The notes below the pieces were generated by a model. That model was not told where the DNA came from and ran no database searches. It worked only from the letters and a program-made list of their open reading frames with translations. A stretch of DNA of 64,000 nucleotides from NCBI RefSeq assembly GCF_002849715.1, contig NZ_CP018863.1, forward strand, positions 1,860,001 to 1,924,000, written 5' to 3'. The DNA comes from Arthrobacter crystallopoietes (GTDB lineage: Bacteria > Actinomycetota > Actinomycetes > Actinomycetales > Micrococcaceae). A program made the translations under genes and the position numbers. Positions 17,450-25,000 of this stretch are shown here, one piece after another (position 1 is the first letter of the stretch; the number at the start of each line of letters is the position of its first letter).

Positions 17450-18955
17450 ATGAGCATAGAAAACGTAGAAGCGTTCGCGTCCGTCAACGCCATGCGCAAC
17501 GTCCAGGAAATCCTCAATCAAGGCACCGAACCACATCTGCTCTCCGGTGCCCAGTACCTGGAGTCACTTCGCGACGGCCGTCGGGTAATTGACAGCCAGG
17601 GCAAGGAAATTCCGGACGTCACCGAACATCCGACGACCGGGCCTTCAGCCCACACGTTCGCAAGCGTCATGGATATGCAGTTCGACGAAAAATACCGCAA
17701 CACCCTGACTTACCTGGACGACGCAGGTGACCGCCGAGCCCGCGGGTGGCACATCCCGCGCAACAAGGAGGACCTTTTCCTCAAGCGGGAGCAGATTGGC
17801 GCGACCGGTGAGCGTACTCTCGGCATGTTCGGGCGTCCCCCGGAGTACGGCCCGGCGATGTCGCTCGGCTTCCTTGCGATCATCGACCGGATCGAGAAGG
17901 AAAACCCCGTCTTCGCAGAGAACATCCGCCGGTTTGTGGACCAATCCAGCAGGCTGAATCTGCTGAGCACCGACCTCATCGCCGACCCGCAATCCGACCG
18001 CCGCGTGCCGCGAAACGAACGTCCCGGCACCCTGCGCGTCGTCGGCGAGACCGACGAGGGCATTATGCTCCGGGGAAGCAAAATCGCAGGGAGTTCCGGC
18101 TCCATCTCGCACTTCTTCACACTGTCGACGACCCTCGGCGAAGGCCTGGGTCCGGACGCTGCCATCTGGGCAGCGATCCCGGTCAACCTGCCGGGAGTAA
18201 CACTCGTGACCCGTGAGCCCGCCCTGCACAAAAAGCAAAACCCCGTTGACAATCCCATCGGGGTGCTCGGCGAGGAGGTCGACCAGATCATCCTCTTCGA
18301 CGACGCGGTGCTTCCAAAGGACCTCGTGTTCAGCCTGGGCAATACGGAGCTGCTCACGGCATACTTCGACAGCTGCGTGTTCGTGTTCTGGCACATCCTC
18401 ACCCGCCTCGCCTATCGTGCCGAACTCTTCGCCGGCACCGCCCAGGTGATCGCCGAGACCCTGGGCACCGACAAGATCCCGGGCGTGCGCCGGACGATCG
18501 CGGACATCACAACCTACGCCCAGGTCCTCAAAGGCTTCTCGATCTCAGCGATCGCGGAAAGCGAGAACTGGAACGGGGTGGAGGTCCCCAATCCGGGCCT
18601 GGTTTCCGCCGGCCGCTACTACTCGATTTCCGAGTACGACAACGTCATCTCGAAGCTGAAAGACCTCTGCGGCCAGGGGCTCATCTCCCGGTGGCCGACC
18701 GAGATCTGGGAGCACCCGGAGTTCGGCCCGAAGCTGAAATCGTTCCTTCCCGGGCACGACATCGACGCGTTCGGAAAGAACCAGCTCTTCAACTTCGCCT
18801 GGGACCTCACCGCCAGTGCGAACGCCGGCCGCCTCGGTCTGTTCGAGAAGGTCAACGCGACTCCTCCGGCGTTTGTCGCCGAGATCGTGTACCAGCACGT
18901 CGGCCGCGATAAGAGCGCACAGTTCGTCCGCGACTTTCTCGCCCGCAGCCGGTAG
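17450..18955 (+). CDS. HpaB-family flavin-dependent monooxygenase (oxygenase component)
   Basis: ATG 17450 has AAGGA upstream and gives 501 residues, typical of 4-hydroxyphenylacetate 3-monooxygenase-family oxygenases. The flavin/substrate-site motif GRPPEY (Arg129, Tyr133) is kept, as are EEVDQIILFDDAVLP and the C-terminal GRLGLFE. Where phenol hydroxylases of this family have, as I recall, a substrate-contacting His before the NPQ-type motif, this protein has STDLIADPQSDR (Asp175), so the substrate may not be a phenol. Family members also hydroxylate N-heterocycles such as pyrrole-2-carboxylate and indole. Uses reduced flavin from the upstream reductase. Substrate unknown. Confidence 0.88.
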   Translation: MSIENVEAFASVNAMRNVQEILNQGTEPHLLSGAQYLESLRDGRRVIDSQGKEIPDVTEHPTTGPSAHTFASVMDMQFDEKYRNTLTYLDDAGDRRARGWHIPRNKEDLFLKREQIGATGERTLGMFGRPPEYGPAMSLGFLAIIDRIEKENPVFAENIRRFVDQSSRLNLLSTDLIADPQSDRRVPRNERPGTLRVVGETDEGIMLRGSKIAGSSGSISHFFTLSTTLGEGLGPDAAIWAAIPVNLPGVTLVTREPALHKKQNPVDNPIGVLGEEVDQIILFDDAVLPKDLVFSLGNTELLTAYFDSCVFVFWHILTRLAYRAELFAGTAQVIAETLGTDKIPGVRRTIADITTYAQVLKGFSISAIAESENWNGVEVPNPGLVSAGRYYSISEYDNVISKLKDLCGQGLISRWPTEIWEHPEFGPKLKSFLPGHDIDAFGKNQLFNFAWDLTASANAGRLGLFEKVNATPPAFVAEIVYQHVGRDKSAQFVRDFLARSR

Positions 18956-18957
18956 CA

Positions 18958-19002
18958 GGGGTGAGCGGGGCCGCGGCCGCTGACCGCGGCCCCGCTCACC
19001 CC
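18958..19002 (+). terminator. perfect 19-bp hairpin after the oxygenase gene
   Basis: Arms 18958-18976 (GGGGTGAGCGGGGCCGCGG) and 18984-19002 pair without mismatch around a 7-base loop. No T-run follows. It starts two bases after the oxygenase stop and sits 37 bases before the cyclase start, so it may cut expression of the downstream genes or protect the upstream mRNA. Confidence 0.65.
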
Positions 19003-19038
19003 CACCAATCCCCGAAACGACCAACCTAAGGAAAAACC

Positions 19039-19794
19039 ATGAGCATTGAAACGACCAATCGAACGTTTCCGAAGCTGGGCACCGATCTGCTGGACCGCTC
19101 CCTTGACGTGATTGACCTGACCCGTCCGATTTACGAGGGCATGCCTCAGTGGTTCGGTCATCAGAAGACCTTCATCATGGTCAACCAGACGCACGACCAG
19201 TTTATGGAGAAGTGGAAGACGACGTGCGGGTTCGAAGCCCACAACCTGCTCATCAGCGAACACGTCGGCACGCATACGGACGCCATCTTCGAGTACGCGA
19301 AGGACGGTCCCAAACTCGACGAGTCGCCGTTGGCCTTCTATTACGGTCCGGCCGTGTGCATCGATGTCGAACCCTTCGTGGAATCGGACGTGGAGCTGCT
19401 CTCCCAGAAGAAGCTCGTCCAGGCCGTCGCCGCCAGCGGGCAGGAGATCCGCCGCGGGGACGTTCTGCTGCTGCACTTCGGCTACGGTGACCGCGTCTGG
19501 CCGGAACTCGCGTACGCGGAACGGAACCCGGGCCTGTCACATGAGGCGGCCCTGTGGATCGCCGAGCAGGGTGTCGTGAACATTGGCGTGGACCAGATGA
19601 GCATCGACAGCAGCGAGGACGCGGAGTTCTCCGCCCACGTCGTCTGCGCCGAGTACGGCATCGTCAATACCGAAAGCCTCACCAACCTCTCGCGAATCAA
19701 GAACGAGCGCGTGCTCTACCTCGGTCTGCCCCTTAACATCCGGGGCGGCACGGGCTCTCCGATCCGCGCTGTCGCCATCCGCCAGGCCGGCTAA
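19039..19794 (+). CDS. cyclase-family metal-dependent amidohydrolase (kynurenine formamidase/isatin hydrolase-like)
   Basis: The 251-residue protein starts IDLTRPIYEGMPQW and carries SEHVGTHTDAIFEY, the metal motif HxGTHxD (His75, His79, Asp81). The usual following PxH is changed to FE (Glu85). The family includes kynurenine formamidase, isatin hydrolase and the IndC-type enzyme of indole degradation, all of which hydrolyse amide or lactam bonds. Directly after an HpaB-type oxygenase and its reductase, it would be the ring-opening step on a hydroxylated lactam. It has a good AAGGA site before ATG 19039. A decayed second copy of its 3' end follows. Confidence 0.85.
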   Translation: MSIETTNRTFPKLGTDLLDRSLDVIDLTRPIYEGMPQWFGHQKTFIMVNQTHDQFMEKWKTTCGFEAHNLLISEHVGTHTDAIFEYAKDGPKLDESPLAFYYGPAVCIDVEPFVESDVELLSQKKLVQAVAASGQEIRRGDVLLLHFGYGDRVWPELAYAERNPGLSHEAALWIAEQGVVNIGVDQMSIDSSEDAEFSAHVVCAEYGIVNTESLTNLSRIKNERVLYLGLPLNIRGGTGSPIRAVAIRQAG

Positions 19795-19796
19795 CC

Positions 19797-19943
19797 GTGT
19801 CCGCGGATCCAAGACAGGCAGCATCTGCGGCCGCCGCCGGTGGCATGGAGGTACACGGCGTCGAACTCAGAGGCCTGCCACTTAATATCTGCGGTGGGAG
19901 CGGCTTTCCCCTCCGCGCCGACGCAATCCTAAATAGAGGGTGA
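19797..19943 (+). pseudogene. fragment of a second cyclase gene (3' end only)
   Basis: The frame ending at TGA 19941-19943 reads GVELRGLPLNICGGSGFPLRADAI, clearly matching the end of the intact cyclase (LYLGLPLNIRGGTGSPIRAVAI). Only about 30 codons are recognisable; the upstream 16 codons are Ala-rich and unrelated. It fills the gap between the cyclase and permease genes and most likely marks loss of a tandem paralogue. Confidence 0.7.
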
Positions 19944-19949
19944 TCGAAT

Positions 19950-21461
19950 ATGGCTGAACCGATCCGGCCCGAGCCGGGGACCGCTGGCAAGACTGTCAAT
20001 TTCGAACTTCGGGGCATTGATTACGTGCCGGATGATATGAGGGACTCGACACCCTCTAATCTCTTCCGGGTATTTGTCGGTGCACAACTGACCTTCGGCA
20101 TCATGATCCTGGGATGGCTGCCGGTTGTCTTTGGGCTCGATTTCTGGAGCGCTGTAACTGCGACAACACTCGGCACGATCGTTGGTGCAGTGATGTTCGG
20201 CTTGTTCTCTCTCCTGGGACCCAGAACCGGCACCAACAGCGCTGTCAGCACGGGTTTCTGCTACGGGGTAAAAGGCCGCCTACTGGGTTCCTTTAAGGCT
20301 CTCTTTATCGGCGTAGGCTACCTCGCCCTGACCGTGTGGGTCTGCGGAGATATGGTTGCCGCGGGGGTGGCCAGGATGACCGGGAGCGGGACATCGGATG
20401 CCTTGCGGGCGATATCGTATCTGGTGATCATGGCAGCGCTTATCATTATCGCGCTGGTTGGTCATGATTTGCTCGTCAAGCTTCAAAAATACGTCATCCC
20501 ACTAGTGCTGTTGGGTCTTGCAGTGATGGTGGCGACGACGTTCTCCGCCTTCGGGAGCACGCTCGAGACTCAGGCAAGCACTTTGAGTCCTTCCGAATAC
20601 TGGGTGGCCTGGGTTGCGACATTCGTAATTGCAATGCAGCTGCCGGTCTCTTACATGCCTTTCGCTAACGGGTTTACCCGGTATATCAGCCGAAAGAGAT
20701 GGAATGACCGGTCCGTTTTCCTCGGCATGTCCCTCGGGGTTAGTCTAGGCGTCCTCATTGCCCTGATCGTCGGCATCTATATTTCCACTTTGTTCGCGGC
20801 TGACCAGATGTCCTTTGGTGACGGTGTGGTTAGTGTCGTTCCTTCGTGGTTCGTGCTTCCACTGGTTCTAATAGCGCTCATCGGCGCCTTTGACCAGGGC
20901 GGGTTTGCGCTCTACGGGTCAGGACTCGACGCTTCTTCGGTTATCCCGGCCTTGCGTCGGCTGCCGGCGACAGTTGTTCTAAGTGTCATATCTTTGCTCC
21001 TGGTATTTCTGGGATCTTTCGTATGGGACGCCGCCGTTATCGTTTCGGGCTTTGTGACCATCATTGCCGTCTTCGTGCTGCCATGGGCTGCCGTGGGCTT
21101 TACTAGTTTCCTGTTCCAGAAGGGCCGGCTATGGCCGCTGGACCTTCAGGTCTTTGAGAAGGGGATTCGCGGCGGAGCGTATTGGTATAACCGGGGATGG
21201 AACTGGCGGTCTACGGCAGCGTATGCGGCCGGCGTGCTTGTGGCGCTCCTGTTCGTCAAGAGCGACGTCTACAACGGCGTTTTGGCTGACGCTTTCGGCG
21301 GAGCCGACCTGAGCATGTTTGTCAGTACGATCGTCGCGGTCGCGCTGTATACAGTCTTCCGACTCATCTCCCCCGAGCAGCTGGAACTGCCGGCAAAAGG
21401 GGAAACCTCTACGGCATCACCTGCCTTGAAAAATCCGGCGTCCGCCTCCGTACCGGAGTGA
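19950..21461 (+). CDS. NCS1-family cytosine/purine-type permease
   Basis: The 503-residue protein has about 12 membrane segments and belongs to the CodB/purine-cytosine permease branch of NCS1 (DYVPDDMRDSTPSNLFRVFVGAQLTFGIMILG, then GPRTGTNSAVSTGFCYGVKGR). It likely imports a nucleobase-like or other small N-heterocycle by cation symport. It starts at ATG 19950 right after the cyclase fragment and is followed by a strong terminator, so it closes the first half of this island. It differs from the other NCS1 permease in this window, which is of the hydantoin/allantoin branch. Confidence 0.88.
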   Translation: MAEPIRPEPGTAGKTVNFELRGIDYVPDDMRDSTPSNLFRVFVGAQLTFGIMILGWLPVVFGLDFWSAVTATTLGTIVGAVMFGLFSLLGPRTGTNSAVSTGFCYGVKGRLLGSFKALFIGVGYLALTVWVCGDMVAAGVARMTGSGTSDALRAISYLVIMAALIIIALVGHDLLVKLQKYVIPLVLLGLAVMVATTFSAFGSTLETQASTLSPSEYWVAWVATFVIAMQLPVSYMPFANGFTRYISRKRWNDRSVFLGMSLGVSLGVLIALIVGIYISTLFAADQMSFGDGVVSVVPSWFVLPLVLIALIGAFDQGGFALYGSGLDASSVIPALRRLPATVVLSVISLLLVFLGSFVWDAAVIVSGFVTIIAVFVLPWAAVGFTSFLFQKGRLWPLDLQVFEKGIRGGAYWYNRGWNWRSTAAYAAGVLVALLFVKSDVYNGVLADAFGGADLSMFVSTIVAVALYTVFRLISPEQLELPAKGETSTASPALKNPASASVPE

Positions 21462-21466
21462 CCGGA

Positions 21467-21511
21467 GGGTGTTGCCCCGGCCGCGGCGGTCACACTACCG
21501 GGGCAACACCC
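21467..21511 (+). terminator. terminator hairpin after the NCS1 permease
   Basis: GGGTGTTGCCCCGG (21467-21480) pairs perfectly with CCGGGGCAACACCC (21498-21511) around a 17-base loop. It begins six bases after the permease stop. No T-tract is present, as is common in high-GC actinobacteria. Confidence 0.7.
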
Positions 21512-21633
21512 GTAAACCTGCTGCAGTCCTGCTACGACTCCAGGAGGAAGCGTGTTTCTGGCAATCGCGAGATCAACACGAATGAAATTTGAAATGTTTT
21601 ACTGCACATCATCTATTGACGGAAGGGGCGGTT

Positions 21634-22854
21634 ATGCGGCTAGAGGAGAGTGTTTTGGCTGTTGACGATGAACTTCTGAAAATTTACAAGCAGCTACATG
21701 CGAACCCTGAATTATCAATGGCAGAATTTCAAACATCTGCGTTTATCCGACGCGAGTTGGAACAACTGGGTTTTGAGGTTCGCAGCTGTGGGGGAACCGG
21801 ACTTGTCGGGACCTTGAAAAACGGTGCCGGCCCCTCCGTGGCATTTCGCGCGGACATGGACGGCCTGCCTGTGCGTGAGGAGACCGGGGCATCTCACGCC
21901 AGCGCAGTCAAAGCCCGTGATCGTTCAGGTTCCGAAGTACCCGTGATGCACGCCTGCGGACACGATATTCACATGACGGTAGCCCTCGGTCTGGCGCGGC
22001 AAATGAAAGCTGACGTAGGCAGGTGGTCCGGCACTCTAATCCTCATATTTCAACCTGGAGAAGAGACCGGTGAGGGAGCACGCGCAATGCTCGACGACGG
22101 TCTGTGGGACATCGCGCAATTACCTGACTGCGTCTTTGGGCTGCACGTCTGGCCTCTGGCTGCCGGCTCCGTCGAGCTCGTTGTGGGCGACACCATGGCC
22201 ATGGGCGATTCACTCCGCGTCACGGTCAAAGGCATCGGCGGACACGGGTCACAGCCGCAAGACTCCGTCGACCCCGTCGTGATCGCCGCCAATATGGTTG
22301 TCGCGCTGCAGTCTGCCGTGTCCCGTAATCTTGATCCACTAAGTGCCGGGGTTGTGACCGTTGGCACCTTCCACGCGGGCACCAAGGAAAACATCATCCC
22401 CGCTGAGGCCGAATTTACCATCAACATCCGCTCTATTGACCTGGACGCCAGAAAGGTGTTGATGGGGGCGGTCGAGCGAATTATCGGTGGTGTTGCTTCA
22501 GCCTTCGGTGCTCCCGAACCGTCGATCAGTGTGATTAACAGCTTCCCGCATCTTTATAGTGACCCTGTCCTCATCTCGGACATCAAGTCGCGTTTCGATG
22601 TCGCGCTGGGCGAGACGAATGTGCGATACGGAAAGCCCCGCCTCGCAAGCGAAGACTTCGGACTGCTGGGGGAAGCTATCGGCGCGCCGAGTGCGTACTG
22701 GTTTATCGGCGGTCTTCCTGAAGGCGTTATGGGGAATGAGCAGATCCCGAGGAATCATTCCCCGTTCTTTTATCCGGATCCGGTCCCCACGCTCGAGGTG
22801 GGCATTCGCACTGCCTACGAAGCCTGCCTCTCGGTGTTGGATACAAATGCGTAG
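21634..22854 (+). CDS. M20D amidohydrolase (hippurate/IAA-amino acid hydrolase-like)
   Basis: I chose ATG 21634, preceded by GGAAGGGG, giving 406 residues. The M20D signature is clear: FRADMDGLPVREETG, VMHACGHDIHMT (Cys108, His110) and QPGEETGEGARAML (Glu143/Glu144). These enzymes cut an acyl-amino acid or other N-acyl amide, or deacetylate intermediates. It starts a second transcription unit with the RidA-like and CE4 genes; about 120 bases separate it from the terminator, leaving room for a promoter. A likely late step that releases an amine or acid from the opened ring. Confidence 0.88.
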   Translation: MRLEESVLAVDDELLKIYKQLHANPELSMAEFQTSAFIRRELEQLGFEVRSCGGTGLVGTLKNGAGPSVAFRADMDGLPVREETGASHASAVKARDRSGSEVPVMHACGHDIHMTVALGLARQMKADVGRWSGTLILIFQPGEETGEGARAMLDDGLWDIAQLPDCVFGLHVWPLAAGSVELVVGDTMAMGDSLRVTVKGIGGHGSQPQDSVDPVVIAANMVVALQSAVSRNLDPLSAGVVTVGTFHAGTKENIIPAEAEFTINIRSIDLDARKVLMGAVERIIGGVASAFGAPEPSISVINSFPHLYSDPVLISDIKSRFDVALGETNVRYGKPRLASEDFGLLGEAIGAPSAYWFIGGLPEGVMGNEQIPRNHSPFFYPDPVPTLEVGIRTAYEACLSVLDTNA

Positions 22855-22899
22855 CGTCGCGTATTCCTCGCGACGCGCTAAATGAAAGGAAATACGATA

Positions 22900-23331
22900 A
22901 TGAACAAAACCCGCATCATGCCCGCTGACCTCTGGGACTGGCCGGTCCCGACTCCCTTCACCCAGGGCTGGAAAGTAAGCGGCGACTACGAGACCATCTT
23001 TGTCGGCGGCCAGATTTCTGTTGACCACAATAACAACGTGATCGGCAAGGGCGATATCGAAGTGCAGACCAGAAACGTCTTCGAGAACATCCAAAAGGTT
23101 CTCAAAGAGGCCGGGGCCGAGATGACCGACATTGTGAAGTTCAACACCTTCTACACATTTGAAGGGTCCGGGGAGGACGTGCAGCATTTTTGGGAAAAGA
23201 TGAATCGCGTGCGTTTGGAATTCCTTAAGGAGCCGGGCCCCGCCGGGACCGCGGTCCGATGCTCAGGATTTATGCTGGACGACATTCTCATTGAGGTGGA
23301 GGCAATAGCTGTCATTCCGCGGAGAGACTAA
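22900..23331 (+). CDS. RidA/YjgF-family protein lacking the deaminase arginine
   Basis: ATG 22900 has AAAGGAAA upstream, giving 143 residues. The RidA fold is seen in YETIFVGGQISVD, ...TRNVFENIQKVLKEAGAEMTDIVKFNTFY and the C-terminal ILIEVEAIAV. The catalytic Arg of enamine/imine deaminases (PARS in E. coli RidA) is Gly here (GPAGTAVRCSG), so it probably does not act as a classical imine deaminase. Members of other Rid subgroups work in heterocycle and nitro-aromatic pathways. It lies between an M20D hydrolase and a CE4 hydrolase, with gaps of 45 and 30 bases. Confidence 0.85.
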   Translation: MNKTRIMPADLWDWPVPTPFTQGWKVSGDYETIFVGGQISVDHNNNVIGKGDIEVQTRNVFENIQKVLKEAGAEMTDIVKFNTFYTFEGSGEDVQHFWEKMNRVRLEFLKEPGPAGTAVRCSGFMLDDILIEVEAIAVIPRRD

Positions 23332-23361
23332 AAGACTTCGATCATTTAGGAGAGTCACCGC

Positions 23362-24285
23362 ATGATCGCCAACCCTATTCAGTGGCCTAACGGTGCGAAG
23401 GTAGCCGTGGCGCTAAGCTTCGATATGGACTCGGACAGTACGCTGCTTCTGGACCATCCGGACCGTGCCCACCGCCTGGTGTCACCAAACTCCTGGCTTC
23501 GGTACGATGAAGTTGCGATTCCGCGCATCCTTGAAATGTTCAGGCGCCACGGTATCAAGCAGACCTTTTATGTGCCGTCATGGTGCATCGAGCGCTATCC
23601 CCACTTGGTCGAGTCAATACTGGATGGCGGACATGAGCTGGCGCATCACGGCTACCTGCACGAGAACCCGAATTCACTTTCTGCCGAGGATCAGGCTTAT
23701 TGGCTGGAGAGGGGGATCGGCGTCTTCGAGAAGTTTACAGGTTCCCGACCCCGAGGATTCAGGTCACCGATGTATAACTTCTCCGAAGTTACCGCCAAGC
23801 TACTCGGAGAAAACGGCTTCCTCTACGATTCATCGTTGATGGGAGACGACGTCCCCTATTTGATAGATGGAGGTGCCGGAAAGCTCGTTGAGCTGCCGAC
23901 TCACTGGGCACTGGATGATTGGCCCCATTACACGCACATGCCGGATTTCGGCTATACGATGCCGATTAGCTCCCCGGGGCGCGCGATGGAGGTGTTCCTT
24001 AGCGAATTTGATGCTGCCTGGGAGTTTGGCGGTATGTGGGTTTCGGTTTGGCATCCGTTTGTAAGCGGGCGCCTGGCTCGTTGCCGGGAAGTGGATAAGA
24101 TGATCACCTACATGCAAGACAAGGGCGATGTATGGTTCGCCACGCTTGAGGAGATTGCCCGGCACGTGGTTGAGTCCGTTGATCAAGGATCCTATGTTCC
24201 CCGCGAAGTCCGCTTGCCATACTACGATGGGGCCGCCATGGGCGTGGGAACGCGCGATTTTGCACCTGGAACCCCTGATAAATGA
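23362..24285 (+). CDS. polysaccharide deacetylase (CE4) family protein, PuuE/cyclic-imide-hydrolase-like
   Basis: The 307-residue cytoplasmic protein has the NodB Asp pair LSFDMDSD (Asp21, Asp23) and the His pair in ELAHHGYLHEN (His96, His100). It resembles PuuE allantoinase and cyclic imide hydrolase more than wall deacetylases: it has no export signal, and the long loops RLVSPNSWLRYDEVAIPRIL and HWALDDWPHYTHMPDF are typical of that branch. AGGAG precedes ATG 23362. It would open a cyclic amide or imide in the unknown pathway. It is distinct from the other CE4 protein in the hydantoin island. Confidence 0.85.
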   Translation: MIANPIQWPNGAKVAVALSFDMDSDSTLLLDHPDRAHRLVSPNSWLRYDEVAIPRILEMFRRHGIKQTFYVPSWCIERYPHLVESILDGGHELAHHGYLHENPNSLSAEDQAYWLERGIGVFEKFTGSRPRGFRSPMYNFSEVTAKLLGENGFLYDSSLMGDDVPYLIDGGAGKLVELPTHWALDDWPHYTHMPDFGYTMPISSPGRAMEVFLSEFDAAWEFGGMWVSVWHPFVSGRLARCREVDKMITYMQDKGDVWFATLEEIARHVVESVDQGSYVPREVRLPYYDGAAMGVGTRDFAPGTPDK

Positions 24286-24380
24286 ACCGCTGGATGCCAA
24301 GCTTGCATCTTGTCGCTCTTGCCCAAGGATAGGTTAGCTGCCGGCGTCGGCGCGAACGCGCAGGAGCCGCCTTTCGGCGC

Positions 24381-24413
24381 GTGGGCGCAGGCCCTCTCGG
24401 AGGCTGCGCCCAC
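24381..24413 (+). terminator. hairpin downstream of the CE4 gene
   Basis: GTGGGCGCAG (24381-24390) pairs with CTGCGCCCAC (24404-24413) around a 13-base loop, about 95 bases after the CE4 stop. No T-run follows. Confidence 0.55.
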
Positions 24414-24902
24414 GCTCGGAACCGTGTAACTAACAGACGTCTGCATATCAGCGTCCTCCGCGGGGTCGAGATTGAAAACAAGCTTATGTCCGTGAACGTA
24501 GGGGCCCCGTCGTCATACTCGTAAGACGACATGGTGGCCATGCTTATACCGGCGCAGTCAGTTCCGAAATTCCAAAGGCGTGGCCTATGAACAGGAACAC
24601 CGGGCCATTCCAAAAGCAATACCCATCCTGCCTCCACACGCCTCGAGACCCGGCGGGACCGGGAACGGTGCCGTCGGCAACGGATGCCTCCGCCAAGGGC
24701 AACAGCAGCCACCCGGTGCCGCGGCATTCGTTCCGTCGGCACTGCAGGCAGCTGTGCCGAGTTCGGAACTCTTCCCCCAACGAGGTCCGGACCGACAAGT
24801 TCCCATCAACACGCCCTGTGCGGCACGGGCATGCTGGCGCTGCCTGCTTCTTCATGTTCGCCGCCTGCAACGGCCGCATGTCAGAGGACGGCGTCGCACC
24901 GT

Positions 24903-24940
24903 TTGTGCGGCTTCCTTCAGTGCTTGTGCGGCTTCTTTCA
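24903..24940. promoter_or_regulatory. 21-bp-spaced direct repeat upstream of the MerR-XRE-cupin gene
   Basis: TTGTGCGGCTTCCTTCA (24903-24919) is repeated with one mismatch at 24924-24940. The 21-base offset is two helical turns, so two protein units would bind the same face. The repeats end about 20 bases before a TATGAT -10 candidate, a position suited to control of the regulator itself. Confidence 0.5.
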
Positions 24941-25000
24941 TGTCTGGTGCAGCGAACACTATATGATCGATTGAAACACTCATCTTTCAGGAGAACTTTT

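Larger units (their letters stand above)
24286..25000. other. intergenic stretch with terminator and regulatory repeats
   Basis: A hairpin at 24381-24413 follows the CE4 gene. Direct repeats at 24903-24940 and a -10-like TATGAT at 24962-24967 lie just before the regulator gene. The frame of the regulator stays open back to about 24587, but that part is Arg/Pro/Ser-rich, has no domain and is best read as leader DNA. Confidence 0.5.
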
